NCBI GenBank assembly: GCA_016745315.1
Contig: CP066886.1
Span: 5,332,501 to 5,396,500, forward strand
DNA: 64,000 bases
Source: Arthrospira sp. PCC 9108
Lineage (GTDB): Bacteria > Cyanobacteriota > Cyanobacteriia > Cyanobacteriales > Microcoleaceae
Direction: 5' to 3'
Shown here: piece by piece, positions 8,949 to 18,136 of the stretch
How positions within the stretch are numbered: the first letter of the stretch is position 1
Layout of the letters: the number at the start of each line of letters is the position of its first letter
Made by a program: the position numbers and the translations under genes
The notes under the pieces: generated by a model
The model's input: the letters and a program-made list of their open reading frames with translations, nothing else
Databases searched by the model: none
Told to the model about the DNA's origin: nothing

Positions 8949-10280
8949 ATGCCAACAGAGTTGTTGAATCTTCAAATTAACCCGCCTAAATTTACCTTTG
9001 TTGACCTGTTTTCCGGTATTGGTGGCTTTCGCATTGCTTTAGAAAATTGGGGCGGTCAATGTTTGGGATATTCGGAAATAGAACCGAATTCTATTCAGGT
9101 ATATCAACACAATTTTATCAGATATGCTAATCGTGATGAACCCAACCTAGGAGATATGCGATCGCTTCATAAATTCCCCTTTACTGTCGATTTAATCACG
9201 GGGGGAGTTCCTTGTCAACCGTGGTCAATTGCGGGAAAACTGCGGGGGTTAGATGACCCAAGAGGTCAGTTATGGTTAGATACTATTCGAGTTATTAAAA
9301 TTAATCAACCCCTAGCTTTTATCCTCGAAAATGTCAAGGGTTTAACCGACCCCAGACACCGCCCACAGTTTGAGAGTATTCTGGAGTCATTATCCGCCGC
9401 CAATTACCATCTAAAATGGCAGGTACTTAATGCCTCAGATTTTGGCTTACCGCAAGACCGCGATCGCGTTTTTATTGTGGGAATACGTCGAGATATTAAT
9501 CAAGGTCAAAACTTCCAATTTCCCCAACCCTTAAATCAACATCCCCAACTGTTTAATTTTGTGGAAGGGGTCTCTCAGGAAGCCGTCATCAAAAAAAAGT
9601 TTTCGCCCCAGGTTTTATTTGGCAACCATATTCCCCCAGCGCGAGGTCGCTTTCAAAAAAATGATGAACTCAATGATTTTTTTCTGTTTTCCGACGTGCG
9701 AAATGGACAAACAACCATCCATTCTTGGGATTTAATCGAAACTAGCGATCGCCAAAAACAAATTTGTGATATAATCCTCAAAAATAGGCGCAAAAAAATC
9801 TATGGACCTAAAGACGGTAATCCCATTCCTTTAGCAGCATTACAACAGTTAATTGATGATTTACAAGAATCGGAACTTAATCAACTGATGCAAAAACGAA
9901 TTTTAAGACATATAGAAAATCAGGGTTATGAGTTTGTTAATTCTAAAATATCTTCTGGTATTAACGGAGTCGCCAAAATCTATCTAGCCCACGCCCAAGC
10001 GATCGCCACCTTAACCGCGACAGGAAACCAAATATTTGTAGCCACCAAATCCTTTAGTTGTCAGAATCATCAACGATATAAGCAAGAGTTTATCAACATC
10101 ATCTATCATCCTCAAAACTACCAAGAAATCACCCCCAGAGATACAGCAAGATTACAAGGTTTTCCCGATTGGTTTGTGTTACATAAAAACCCCAGTATTG
10201 CCAAAAAACAACTAGGTAATGCTGTCCCCGTCCCGGTAGTCCAGGCAATTGCTAAATTATTATTAAATTTCTGGCTATAG
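8949..10280 (+). CDS. C5-cytosine DNA methyltransferase, apparently solitary
   Basis: The 443-residue protein carries the ordered motifs of Dcm-type methyltransferases: motif I FVDLFSGIGGF for AdoMet, motif IV GGVPCQPWS with the catalytic Cys, motif VI ENVKGL, motif VIII QDRDRVFIVG, and motifs IX-X RDTARLQGFP and QLGNAVPVPV. About 190 residues between VIII and IX form the target-recognition region. Neither neighbour looks like a restriction endonuclease. Recognition sequence cannot be read from the protein. A HIP1-related specificity (CGATCG) is possible, since m5C methylation of that site is known in cyanobacteria, but that is speculation. Confidence 0.93.
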   Translation: MPTELLNLQINPPKFTFVDLFSGIGGFRIALENWGGQCLGYSEIEPNSIQVYQHNFIRYANRDEPNLGDMRSLHKFPFTVDLITGGVPCQPWSIAGKLRGLDDPRGQLWLDTIRVIKINQPLAFILENVKGLTDPRHRPQFESILESLSAANYHLKWQVLNASDFGLPQDRDRVFIVGIRRDINQGQNFQFPQPLNQHPQLFNFVEGVSQEAVIKKKFSPQVLFGNHIPPARGRFQKNDELNDFFLFSDVRNGQTTIHSWDLIETSDRQKQICDIILKNRRKKIYGPKDGNPIPLAALQQLIDDLQESELNQLMQKRILRHIENQGYEFVNSKISSGINGVAKIYLAHAQAIATLTATGNQIFVATKSFSCQNHQRYKQEFINIIYHPQNYQEITPRDTARLQGFPDWFVLHKNPSIAKKQLGNAVPVPVVQAIAKLLLNFWL

Positions 10281-10400
10281 GCATCACAGATATGCTAGAT
10301 GTAGCCACCATAACTATTAATTATCCAATAATTGGTCAAGCCAAAACCCCATTAGTTAATCCTTATACAAATTCCTAGATAGCGATATATTTTAATCCCT

Positions 10401-11762
10401 ATGAATGAAAATCCCCCATCTCAAGAAAGCGCCATATCTAAATTTTTCCAGTTTGAGAAACTCCAAACTAACCTGCGAAGCGAAATAGTCTCAGGAGTCA
10501 CTACCTTTGTGACTATGGCTTATATTTTGGTGGTTAACCCCGATATTCTTTCCAACGCCATTTTTTTAGAAACCCCTGGCGACCTATTCGGAGAAATTGC
10601 GATCGCCACCGCATTATCCGCCGCCATTGCTACCCTAATTATGGGGTTATATGCTAACTATCCCTTCGCCCTAGCCCCAGGAATGGGTTTAAACGCTTAT
10701 TTTGCCTTTTCCGTGGTCCTCAGCCAAGGAATTAGCTGGCGAGTCGCCCTAGGCGCAATTTTCATCGAGGGATTAATTTTTATCGCCCTCACCTTCGGAA
10801 ATATTCGCGCCCAAATTGTCACCGCCATTCCCAGCGGTATTAAACACGCCACCGCCGCCGGAATAGGTCTATTTATCGCCTATATCGCCCTGACCAAGAC
10901 AGGTTTAATCATCTCATCCGAAGCTACCGTTACCACCCTAGGCGACCTTAGCCAACCCACCGTATTAATTACCCTAATTGGCATTTTAATCACTGCCGCT
11001 TTTGTCGTCCGTCGCATTACTGGGGCTTTATTATGGGGTATTATCGCCACCGCATTATTAGGGTGGATTTTAGGCATTGCCCCCTGGCCGCAAGGTATCA
11101 TTAGTTTACCGCAATTTCCCGGAGATTTATTAGGTCAAGCCTTCGTTGGTTTGGGAGGAATATTACAGGGTAATTTTTGGCAACTGTTAACAGTTATATT
11201 TGTCTTTCTATTTGTGGATTTATTTGATACAGTCGGCACCTTAACCGGCTTAGGGATGAAAACCGGATATATCAACGAAAAAGGCGAACTTCCTAGGGCA
11301 AATAAGGCATTTATAGCCGATGCAGTTGGCACCACAATAGGAGGGATTTTAGGCACTTCAACCGTCACAACTTATATTGAATCAGCATCAGGTATTTCCG
11401 AAGGGGGACGCAGTGGATTTAATGCCATTACCGTGGCGGTTTTATTTTTCCTTTCCATCCTATTTATACCCCTATTGGCGGGGATTCCATCTTTTGCTAC
11501 CGCCCCCACCTTAATTATAGTAGGAGTGTTGATGATGGCTAGTGTCCGGTCAATTGCTTGGGACGACCCAGCCGAGTCTATATCGGCATTTTTAACCCTA
11601 TTTATTATGCCACTAAGCTACTCTATTGCTGATGGTTTAGCGGCTGGATTAATTGCTTATCCAATTCTGAAAACCCTCCAGGGTAAATGGTCAGAAACTA
11701 CTCTGGCTATGTGGGTTTTAGCTGCCATTTTTTTGTTAAAATTTATTTTAATTGGTGGCTAG
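10401..11762 (+). CDS. NCS2-family (AzgA-like) purine permease
   Basis: The 453-residue polytopic membrane protein has 12-14 hydrophobic segments and the AzgA/PbuG subgroup signatures: the N-terminal TNLRSEIVSGVTTFVTMAYI, the substrate-loop ALAPGMGLNAYFA, and FVDLFDTVGTLTGL followed by GTSTVTTYIESASGI. Members import hypoxanthine, guanine or adenine with protons. The gene is read alone, 120 bp after the methyltransferase; the gap holds no evident terminator. Exact substrate is inferred only from subgroup. Confidence 0.9.
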   Translation: MNENPPSQESAISKFFQFEKLQTNLRSEIVSGVTTFVTMAYILVVNPDILSNAIFLETPGDLFGEIAIATALSAAIATLIMGLYANYPFALAPGMGLNAYFAFSVVLSQGISWRVALGAIFIEGLIFIALTFGNIRAQIVTAIPSGIKHATAAGIGLFIAYIALTKTGLIISSEATVTTLGDLSQPTVLITLIGILITAAFVVRRITGALLWGIIATALLGWILGIAPWPQGIISLPQFPGDLLGQAFVGLGGILQGNFWQLLTVIFVFLFVDLFDTVGTLTGLGMKTGYINEKGELPRANKAFIADAVGTTIGGILGTSTVTTYIESASGISEGGRSGFNAITVAVLFFLSILFIPLLAGIPSFATAPTLIIVGVLMMASVRSIAWDDPAESISAFLTLFIMPLSYSIADGLAAGLIAYPILKTLQGKWSETTLAMWVLAAIFLLKFILIGG

Positions 11763-11915
11763 TATTACCTCTGTGTTATAATTTAGATGGTGGTTGTATT
11801 CTGAACTTAATTACAAGAGATGAACTTCCCTGATATATTCGGTGATTCAACCAATAGTAACCCTAACCCTAACAGTGACCCACGATTTCAATAGTTTGTT
11901 GAACGTTTACAACAG

Positions 11916-12359
11916 GTGGAAGATCGCGATCGCCTAATTCAGGAAACCCTGAATGGGTTACGAAAACACCTGAAAAGCGATCGGATAGTGTTGTACTACT
12001 TCTACAAGGAATGGCGCGGACAAGTCACCTTTGAATCACTGCGTTATATCGACTATTCCATTTATGGCTCCGCCGGGGCTGATGATTGTTTCAGCAATAA
12101 ATATGCTAGACTCTATTTAGAAGGGAGAATATCGGCGATTTCAGATATTGATGAAGCCGACATTGACCCCTGCCATCGTGATTTTCTGAAAAGCATCAGA
12201 GTTAAGGCTAATTTAGCTGTTCCCGTGATTAAAAATCAACAATTATGGGGGTTACTAATTGCCCACCATTGTCAAGCTCCGCACTCTTGGGTTGACTCTG
12301 AGATTTTAACGATGAAACAGGCGGCTACATTATTATCAGAATCACCATTTTTGGACTAA
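11916..12359 (+). CDS. Single GAF-domain protein with cyanobacteriochrome-like cysteines; in-frame amber upstream
   Basis: The frame from the GTG at 11916 encodes one 147-residue GAF domain and no output domain. It contains the DXCF pattern (DDCF, Cys58) and a Cys-His pair (PCHRDF, Cys86-His87), together with the flanking signatures GRISAISDI and LWGLLIAHHC seen in bilin-binding cyanobacteriochrome GAFs. An ATG at 11820 in the same frame would add 32 codons but is interrupted by TAG at 11892-11894; reading that codon as CAG would give a smooth FQQFVERLQQV helix. The gene may therefore be re-initiated at the GTG or be mildly decayed. Bilin binding is inferred. Confidence 0.65.
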   Translation: MEDRDRLIQETLNGLRKHLKSDRIVLYYFYKEWRGQVTFESLRYIDYSIYGSAGADDCFSNKYARLYLEGRISAISDIDEADIDPCHRDFLKSIRVKANLAVPVIKNQQLWGLLIAHHCQAPHSWVDSEILTMKQAATLLSESPFLD

Positions 12360-12368
12360 TGCGATTAA

Positions 12369-13424
12369 TCACTGTTTATTGTTGCCTGGTATTTGCTTAA
12401 CCTCGGCATTTTTGATGTTCACAAAACCTACAATTACAGCCGCGATAGGAATGGATAAAAATAAGCCCAAAAATCCCGCAATTCTCGCCCCCAGTAATAA
12501 AGCGAAAAAGATAACAACCGGATTGAGATTAACGGAATTTTGCATAATTCTAGGCATCAAAATATTTTCTTCAATCTGCTGCAATAAAACGCAATAAACT
12601 ATCACTTGCAAACTAATTAAAATTCCCTTGGGTAAAACAATTATGGCTGACAGAATAATGCCAATGGTCGCACCGACTCCCGGAATTAAATCAAAAACTC
12701 CCACTAAAGTCGCCAAAAATAGGGGATAGGGTGCTTGTAGAATTAAATAGACAAAAAAAGCCGAGAATCCAAAAAAAACCGATAAAATTAATCGACCTCT
12801 AAAAAATCCCAAAAAGTTATTTCTTAAAGATAAGGTAAAATCCTCTATATTCGATGGAAAAAAACTTTGAAAAGATGCCCAAAGTTCTTCGCCATTAAGT
12901 AACATAAAAAATGTCACGACTAAGATGATAATAAATTCGAATAAACCCGATAAAATTTTACCAACAGCCGCCGTCCCAAAACCAAATAAATTCGAGACTT
13001 CCTGCTTTAAATCTTCTTGTAAAAAATCTAAATCAACCTGAATATTAGCATTTTTTAGCAAGGTTTCTATTTGGTCAACAAGATTGACAAAAGAATCCAA
13101 TAAATCTGGGGCTTGGGTGACAAATTGTTGCAACTCGGAAACTATAGCCAAGCCCAAAGTTGCCAATAAACCTATGAGCAATAATAAGCTAGTTGAAAAC
13201 ACGACTACAACGGCGACAGTATGGCTGGTGTATTTCTGTAGCCATTGGACGGGATAATTTAGTAAAAAGGCAAAAATAGCGGCAAAGACAAAAACAATTA
13301 TGATGGTTTCAAAATAGGCAATAAATTGGATAAAAGCCCAGCCAAAGGCAAACAGGAGCAAATAACGAACTAAACGAGAATTACTAAAAAAATTCTCAAA
13401 GGGTCTACTGGTCGGTTTGCTCAT
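12369..13424 (-). CDS. AI-2E/PerM family transporter
   Basis: The product belongs to the UPF0118 (AI-2E, PerM) membrane family: seven to eight hydrophobic segments, the long hydrophilic loop at about residues 120-190, and the C-terminal signature LVGVFDLIPGVGATIG. Members export or exchange small molecules, including Na+/H+ exchange in some. I prefer the ATG at 13424 (MSKPTSRPFENFF, 351 residues); the frame runs 22 codons further to 13490, but that extension is poorly hydrophobic and family-atypical. It converges with the GAF gene, with only 9 bp between stops. Confidence 0.85.
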   Translation of the reverse strand: MSKPTSRPFENFFSNSRLVRYLLLFAFGWAFIQFIAYFETIIIVFVFAAIFAFLLNYPVQWLQKYTSHTVAVVVVFSTSLLLLIGLLATLGLAIVSELQQFVTQAPDLLDSFVNLVDQIETLLKNANIQVDLDFLQEDLKQEVSNLFGFGTAAVGKILSGLFEFIIILVVTFFMLLNGEELWASFQSFFPSNIEDFTLSLRNNFLGFFRGRLILSVFFGFSAFFVYLILQAPYPLFLATLVGVFDLIPGVGATIGIILSAIIVLPKGILISLQVIVYCVLLQQIEENILMPRIMQNSVNLNPVVIFFALLLGARIAGFLGLFLSIPIAAVIVGFVNIKNAEVKQIPGNNKQ

Positions 13425-13509
13425 GTGTAAATAGCATTCAAAAATTGAACTATGTAAATATGAATAAAAAGAGTGAATCGGAACTGCCAAAGACAGTTCC
13501 GTAACTCAA

Positions 13510-15210
13510 CTAAGTCTTGCGTTTAGCAAGTAACATCCGTTCGACACTCATACTTCCTACTCCGATAATTACCAAACCCATTCCTGAAATTTGCTTGAAG
13601 CTCAAAGCCTCGCCAATAATCAGAAAAGCCAGCAAAGCTGTTAGTGCAGGTCCAGAAGTGCCGATAATGGAAGCTAATGCAGCCCCAGCCGAACGAATAG
13701 CGAAGTTATTAAGTAAATAACTTAATAGGGTGAGTACCCCCAAAATCGCCCCACCGATGATAATGGGATTCCATAAATCTGGGTTAACTTCTAACCCGAG
13801 ATTATCTGGCAATAACATCAAACTTAGGGAACAAAACACAAAAATCGAAGCAAAATTCACCAAACTAAATGGAATTGGATGCAATTTGCCAGCAGCAATT
13901 TGAGTGAGTAGGACATAACCAGCAAAGGCAATTCCGGCTCCCAAGGCTGCTAAAACTCCAATTTCGGTATTACCGGCTGCGCCTCCAAAAAAGTTGGGTA
14001 GAGATAAAATACCACCAATTAAAATGGTGAACATTGCTCCTATTCTAATTAAACTAGGGCGATCGCCAAAAAGTCCCCAGGAAGCCAAAACGGTAATAAT
14101 CGGGTAGACAAAGAAGATGGTAATGGCAATCCCGGTAGGAATTTCACCGATCGCAATATAGATACAAACCTGAGACAAAAACAAGAAGAAACCACTACCG
14201 ATAACCGTTGCCATAAGTTTAGAGTCTCCCGAATTAAAAAATCGGCGAATATCACTCCAAACCGCAGGATACAGAAAAGTTGCTAAAAATGGCATGAGTA
14301 GCATTACCACAATCATTCTCAGCAACAGAATCAGTAGAGAATTTCCCAAACCCGGAGTAATCACCCCATCGACCTCAAACAGCCCAAACATAACTTTGGG
14401 AGTATCAGAGGTTTTCAGAAGAATCCTCAAACAGACATTAAACAGCGACAGCACCAACGCCGACATCAGCGCCAAAAACAAACCCACCTGCACACTAGAA
14501 GGCGCATTAGGAGCCTGAGGGGGTTTAGGTTTATGTGTAATCTTAAGTTCTGACTTGTCACCGGACTCTGGCGGCAATACGCGGGACGAATCTGGCGTTA
14601 ACTCTTCGGTAGGATTCAACTGCTGTCGCAACCGATTTACCACGGTTTCTAGTAAAGTCTCAACCTGCTGTTCGAGGGTTTGCATATTGCTCAACCGCTC
14701 AGATAAATCGCTGTGATAGCTATTTAACTCTTGCTGTAGACCGTGAAAAGTCTGATTAAGACTGCCTTCTAAAACTGCTTCTAACTCCTGGGGAGCCAAA
14801 TCAGCAGGAGCCTCTGAACTTCCCGACAGCATAGGAGTATCCTCCCCTGACAGCAAAGGTTGATCAGATTCAACTCGTATTTGATTAATACGCGCAATCA
14901 GTTCCCGTTGCAAATTATTAGCTAAAATTTGCGCCAGTTGCTTCAGCCACACCCGTTGTTGGGCTAGGTCCCGTTCGGATAAAGTTTGTGATTTTTGGGA
15001 TTGTAACTCCTGATGTTGTCGTTGCAGGTTTTCAATATCAGCGATCAGACGATCTTTATCCTGCTGAAGTCGTAGGACATCCTGTGATAGCCGATCCCTA
15101 AAATTCCGGTGGAAAGCCTCCACCTCTTGAATGACTGCATTTAAGACCTCTTCTGGCGGTCTACTGTCATCATTAACCGAGGGTTGCGGTTGATAGTCTT
15201 GTTTCCCCAT
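13510..15210 (-). CDS. EamA/DMT-superfamily transporter with a long N-terminal coiled-coil domain
   Basis: Residues from about 235 to 560 form ten membrane helices in two EamA repeats, the fold of drug/metabolite transporters. What is unusual is the 230-residue soluble N-terminus: a Gln/Glu/Leu-rich predicted coiled coil (LQRQHQELQSQ, then LEQQVETLLETVVNRL) with an acidic linker. Typical family members are near 300 residues. A second EamA protein in this window (25708-26640) has the ordinary length. The domain could mediate oligomerisation or regulation, which is inference. Its start is MGKQDYQPQP, and it is on the same strand as the PerM gene. Confidence 0.82.
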   Translation of the reverse strand: MGKQDYQPQPSVNDDSRPPEEVLNAVIQEVEAFHRNFRDRLSQDVLRLQQDKDRLIADIENLQRQHQELQSQKSQTLSERDLAQQRVWLKQLAQILANNLQRELIARINQIRVESDQPLLSGEDTPMLSGSSEAPADLAPQELEAVLEGSLNQTFHGLQQELNSYHSDLSERLSNMQTLEQQVETLLETVVNRLRQQLNPTEELTPDSSRVLPPESGDKSELKITHKPKPPQAPNAPSSVQVGLFLALMSALVLSLFNVCLRILLKTSDTPKVMFGLFEVDGVITPGLGNSLLILLLRMIVVMLLMPFLATFLYPAVWSDIRRFFNSGDSKLMATVIGSGFFLFLSQVCIYIAIGEIPTGIAITIFFVYPIITVLASWGLFGDRPSLIRIGAMFTILIGGILSLPNFFGGAAGNTEIGVLAALGAGIAFAGYVLLTQIAAGKLHPIPFSLVNFASIFVFCSLSLMLLPDNLGLEVNPDLWNPIIIGGAILGVLTLLSYLLNNFAIRSAGAALASIIGTSGPALTALLAFLIIGEALSFKQISGMGLVIIGVGSMSVERMLLAKRKT

Positions 15211-15391
15211 CAGCGATTAACCTCTAAATCGATCTGAAGCGTGAGAGCAAATTATGTCCCTATTATGCTTGTCTCCCTACTCTGCTCTCAGGCTTACTGT
15301 CCACTCATTCATTAAAACAGGAAAGGCACAATCGTACACTTAACTTAACCAGAGGACAGGCTATTAGCCAATATTAGGCAGTTCTTTGTAG

Positions 15392-15441
15392 GGGCGGGTG
15401 TTCGAGTCCATTCAAGGAAAACATGACTGCTGCACCCGCCC
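15392..15441. repeat. Dispersed palindromic element (GGGCGGGTG ... CACCCGCCC)
   Basis: Within the 279-bp gap upstream of the transporter gene, GGGCGGGTG pairs with CACCCGCCC across a 32-nt loop, preceded by TGTAG and followed by CTAGGGGC. The same GC-rich arms recur at 17278-17330 and, tandemly amplified, at 33850-34650. It could act as a terminator-like hairpin or a repeat-family insertion. Confidence 0.55.
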
Positions 15442-15489
15442 TAGGGGCATCGCCAATCCTAGCTTGATATCCTCCCCGCAGGTCTCAGG

Positions 15490-16923
15490 TCAAGTATTAT
15501 GGCTTAACGCCCAATCCTTAGCCCAATTTAGGGTTTGCTTCACGGTTTCCATACTATCTGCCTCGCAGTAAAGGCGCAATACTGGTTCGGTTCCACTAAA
15601 GCGGATTAGTAACCAACGATTATCGGCTAATCGGAACTTATAACCATCTACGGTGAGACAATCAACTACTTTCACGCCAGCAATTTCTGTCAGAGGGTTA
15701 TTATCTAATTCAGTGACCAGCCTCTGACGCACATCCATACTGGCTAAGGGTAAATCAATGCGATCGTAAGCTGAACTGAAGTTCACCTGCTGCTGTAGAC
15801 GGTGATAAGTTTGGCTCAGGTCTTCCCCTGACGCTACCACGGATTCTAGGACATAAAGGGCTGACAGTAGCGCATCCCTTTCGGGGATATGATTGCCGTA
15901 ACCAATGCCTCCTGATTCTTCACCGCCGATTAGCACGGCATTGGATAACATCCGATCTGCAATATATTTATAACCAATTGGGGTTTCGTACAATGGTAGG
16001 TTAAACATTTCTACTATCCGAGGAATTAGGTCAGAACCACTCACGGTTTTGATCACTTCCCCAGTAAATCCCCGTCTGGTTGATAGGTGTTCTAGCAGAA
16101 TCGGAATTAGAACCTGGGAACTGAGGAAATTTCCCTGGCCGTCGACTGCTGCAATACGATCGCTATCTCCATCAAAAACAAGCCCCACTGTCACCCCATT
16201 AGCTTTGGGAGTATGGCTTTTAATCTGTCGGAACAGTTCGGACAAATAGCGAGGTAGGGGTTCCGGTGCGCCGCCACCAAACAGCGGGTCGCGATCGCTA
16301 TTAATTTCCTGTACACCATCGCCAATCAGTCGCCCCAGTCCTCCAGCCGCCGCACCGTGCATGACATCAGCAAACACGGTTAACTTTCCAGAGGCGATCG
16401 CCTCTGTAATGGCAGCCATATTCACTTTGGCTCTCAAAGTTTCACAATATCCCGGCCAAGGGTCGAAGGACTCCAAACTACCAGGAGTCTCAGCCAATGG
16501 AAGAGGCTTATCTAAAAGGCTTTCAATCTTTTGGGTCACATCAGGATTTACTGAACCGCCAAATCCACCCTTAACCTTTAGTCCCAAATATTTACCGGGA
16601 TTATGGCTGGCGGTAATCACAATCGCCCCTAAAGCCTGCTGTTGATAGGCTGCCAGACTAAAAGCCGGAGTTGGTGCATAGCTGTTACTGAGTTTAACAT
16701 CAAACCCCGCCCGTTGAATTGCGGCGGCAGCATCACCAGCAAACTCCTCCGCCAAAAAACGGCGATCGTAACCAACAATTATAGTTTTATTCCCTGTATC
16801 CCCAAAGGTTTCTTGTAGCACCATTGCCGCCAACGGAGCCACTAACCTAACTCGTTCAAAGGTAAAATCATCAGCAATTACGCCTCGCCAGCCATCAGTA
16901 CCAAATTTAATGGGTTGAGTCAT
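15490..16923 (-). CDS. Phosphoglucomutase/phosphomannomutase family protein
   Basis: The 477-residue enzyme is an alpha-D-phosphohexomutase. It shows the N-terminal FGTDGWRGVIADDFT, the active-site phosphoserine loop ITASHNPGKYLGLKVKG, the metal-binding DGDSDRIA, the sugar-specificity loop GGEESGGIGYG, and the phosphate-binding RFSGTEPVLRLY. These interconvert hexose 1- and 6-phosphates, feeding glycogen or nucleotide-sugar synthesis. A second, longer glucose-specific phosphoglucomutase is at 45348-47003, so this one may act on mannose, glucosamine or glucose phosphates. The specificity cannot be settled from sequence reading. Confidence 0.92.
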   Translation of the reverse strand: MTQPIKFGTDGWRGVIADDFTFERVRLVAPLAAMVLQETFGDTGNKTIIVGYDRRFLAEEFAGDAAAAIQRAGFDVKLSNSYAPTPAFSLAAYQQQALGAIVITASHNPGKYLGLKVKGGFGGSVNPDVTQKIESLLDKPLPLAETPGSLESFDPWPGYCETLRAKVNMAAITEAIASGKLTVFADVMHGAAAGGLGRLIGDGVQEINSDRDPLFGGGAPEPLPRYLSELFRQIKSHTPKANGVTVGLVFDGDSDRIAAVDGQGNFLSSQVLIPILLEHLSTRRGFTGEVIKTVSGSDLIPRIVEMFNLPLYETPIGYKYIADRMLSNAVLIGGEESGGIGYGNHIPERDALLSALYVLESVVASGEDLSQTYHRLQQQVNFSSAYDRIDLPLASMDVRQRLVTELDNNPLTEIAGVKVVDCLTVDGYKFRLADNRWLLIRFSGTEPVLRLYCEADSMETVKQTLNWAKDWALSHNT

Positions 16924-17363
16924 TGGGTTATCCTAGCTAGAAAGCTGCAAAACTATGCACCATCCTGGTGATGCTATAAGTGATGCTGTACCCGCCACTC
17001 ATGCCAGACTATGGTGCGGGCTTCTCCCACGGCGCGAGTATTACCTCTGGTTAGCCGATTCGAGCTTTTTATAGTGAGAAATACGCCTAGCCCCACTAAG
17101 GTTGATTATTGTTTTGGAGGAGGGAGGCTTTCCTTTGAAAACCGCCCCCCGCCACCAGGGAAACAGGGAACCGAGGGCAGACCGTGTATTTCTCGTCAGC
17201 CCTTGAGCATACCCTATCATGGGAAAACCAACCCAGCACCACTTTTCCGTAGCCCACACCCCAAGACAGATTTTACAGGCGGGTTCCTAGGCGCGACTCT
17301 ATTTCCACCCAGGCTATTCGTGAACCCGCCCCTAATTCAGATCGGGTTGGGGTATCAAATCAG
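16924..17363. other. 440-bp gap, no supported gene
   Basis: Short frames exist on both strands (for example 17011-17367 plus) but they have Pro/Arg/Gly-rich random-looking translations, no ribosome site and no family resemblance. The only structure I see is the palindrome at 17278-17330 near the folE end. Confidence 0.5.
17278..17330. repeat. Dispersed palindromic element (GGCGGGTTC ... GAACCCGCC)
   Basis: A 9-bp perfect inverted repeat with a 35-nt loop lies just past the folE stop, followed by CCTAATTC. Its arms match those of the units in the 33850-34650 array (GGGCGGGTTT and GAACCCGCCCCTAC), so it is probably a single dispersed member of the same family. It may double as a folE terminator. 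Confidence 0.5.
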
Positions 17364-18083
17364 TTAAAACGAAGGTTGGTGACGGATTAGATTCAAAAAT
17401 TCTTCCCTGGTCTTTTGATCATCTTGGAAGACACCAATCATGGCACTGGTCACTGTCCAAGAACCTGGTTTCTGCACCCCTCGCATTGCCATACACATAT
17501 GACTTGCTTCCATCACCACTGCTACACCCTGGGGTTCCAAGACGCTTTGGATAGCTTCGGCTACTTGTCGGGTCAGACGTTCCTGCACCTGGAGGCGACG
17601 GGAATACATCTCTACCACACGAGCCAGTTTGCTTAATCCAATCACCTTTTGGTTAGGAATATAAGCTACATGGGCTTTACCCATGAAGGGTAGCATATGA
17701 TGTTCACACAAGCTAAAGAAATTAATATCCCTAACTAAAACCATCTCTTCATGTCCTTCGTCGAAGATGGCATCATTTACCAGTTCTTCCAGGGATTGAC
17801 TGTAGCCGTTAGTCAGAAATCGCATCGCTTCGGCGACTCTTTTCGGGGTTTTCAGCAGCCCTTCCCGTTCCGGGTCTTCCCCTACCCCTAACAAAATAGT
17901 TTCTACAGCACCCATCATTTCCTCTTGAGTCACTTCCCTTCTACCCAGGTTTTCCGGGCTTCCGTGCCAAGAAGAACTCCGATCCGGACGGGTGGCAATG
18001 CGGCTGGAGCTATCTACATTTTTCATGCCATTAGGATTAGATGTATCGGCAGAATTCAAACTGTTTGAGGATGCGATAGTCAT
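17364..18083 (-). CDS. folE: GTP cyclohydrolase I
   Basis: The 239-residue enzyme converts GTP to 7,8-dihydroneopterin triphosphate, the first step of folate and pterin synthesis. The zinc and catalytic residues are in SLCEHHMLPF and in the later MCMAMRGVQKPG. The substrate-loop VIGLSKLARVVEMYSRRLQ is intact. The first 50 residues are a Ser/Asn-rich extension without family features, so the true start could be later. Cyanobacteria also use the pathway for pteridine glycosides. It is read toward the gap that holds the palindrome. Confidence 0.95.
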   Translation of the reverse strand: MTIASSNSLNSADTSNPNGMKNVDSSSRIATRPDRSSSWHGSPENLGRREVTQEEMMGAVETILLGVGEDPEREGLLKTPKRVAEAMRFLTNGYSQSLEELVNDAIFDEGHEEMVLVRDINFFSLCEHHMLPFMGKAHVAYIPNQKVIGLSKLARVVEMYSRRLQVQERLTRQVAEAIQSVLEPQGVAVVMEASHMCMAMRGVQKPGSWTVTSAMIGVFQDDQKTREEFLNLIRHQPSF

Positions 18084-18136
18084 AATAATTTGAAAACAAT
18101 TCAGAACAAAGTGAAATGGTTAACAGAATCACGCAT

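Noticed and set aside
11892..11894. Amber read-through or pyrrolysine insertion in the GAF gene
   Set aside because: No sign of a pyrrolysine system is visible and a plain CAG-to-TAG mutation explains it more simply.
15392..15441. tRNA-like T-loop (GTTCGAGTCC)
   Set aside because: There is no acceptor, D or anticodon stem around it. The sequence is the loop of the GGGCGGGTG palindrome.
17011..17367. 118-residue plus-strand frame and an antisense frame in the same gap
   Set aside because: Composition is random-looking, the frames overlap a palindromic repeat, and there is no start signal or family match.
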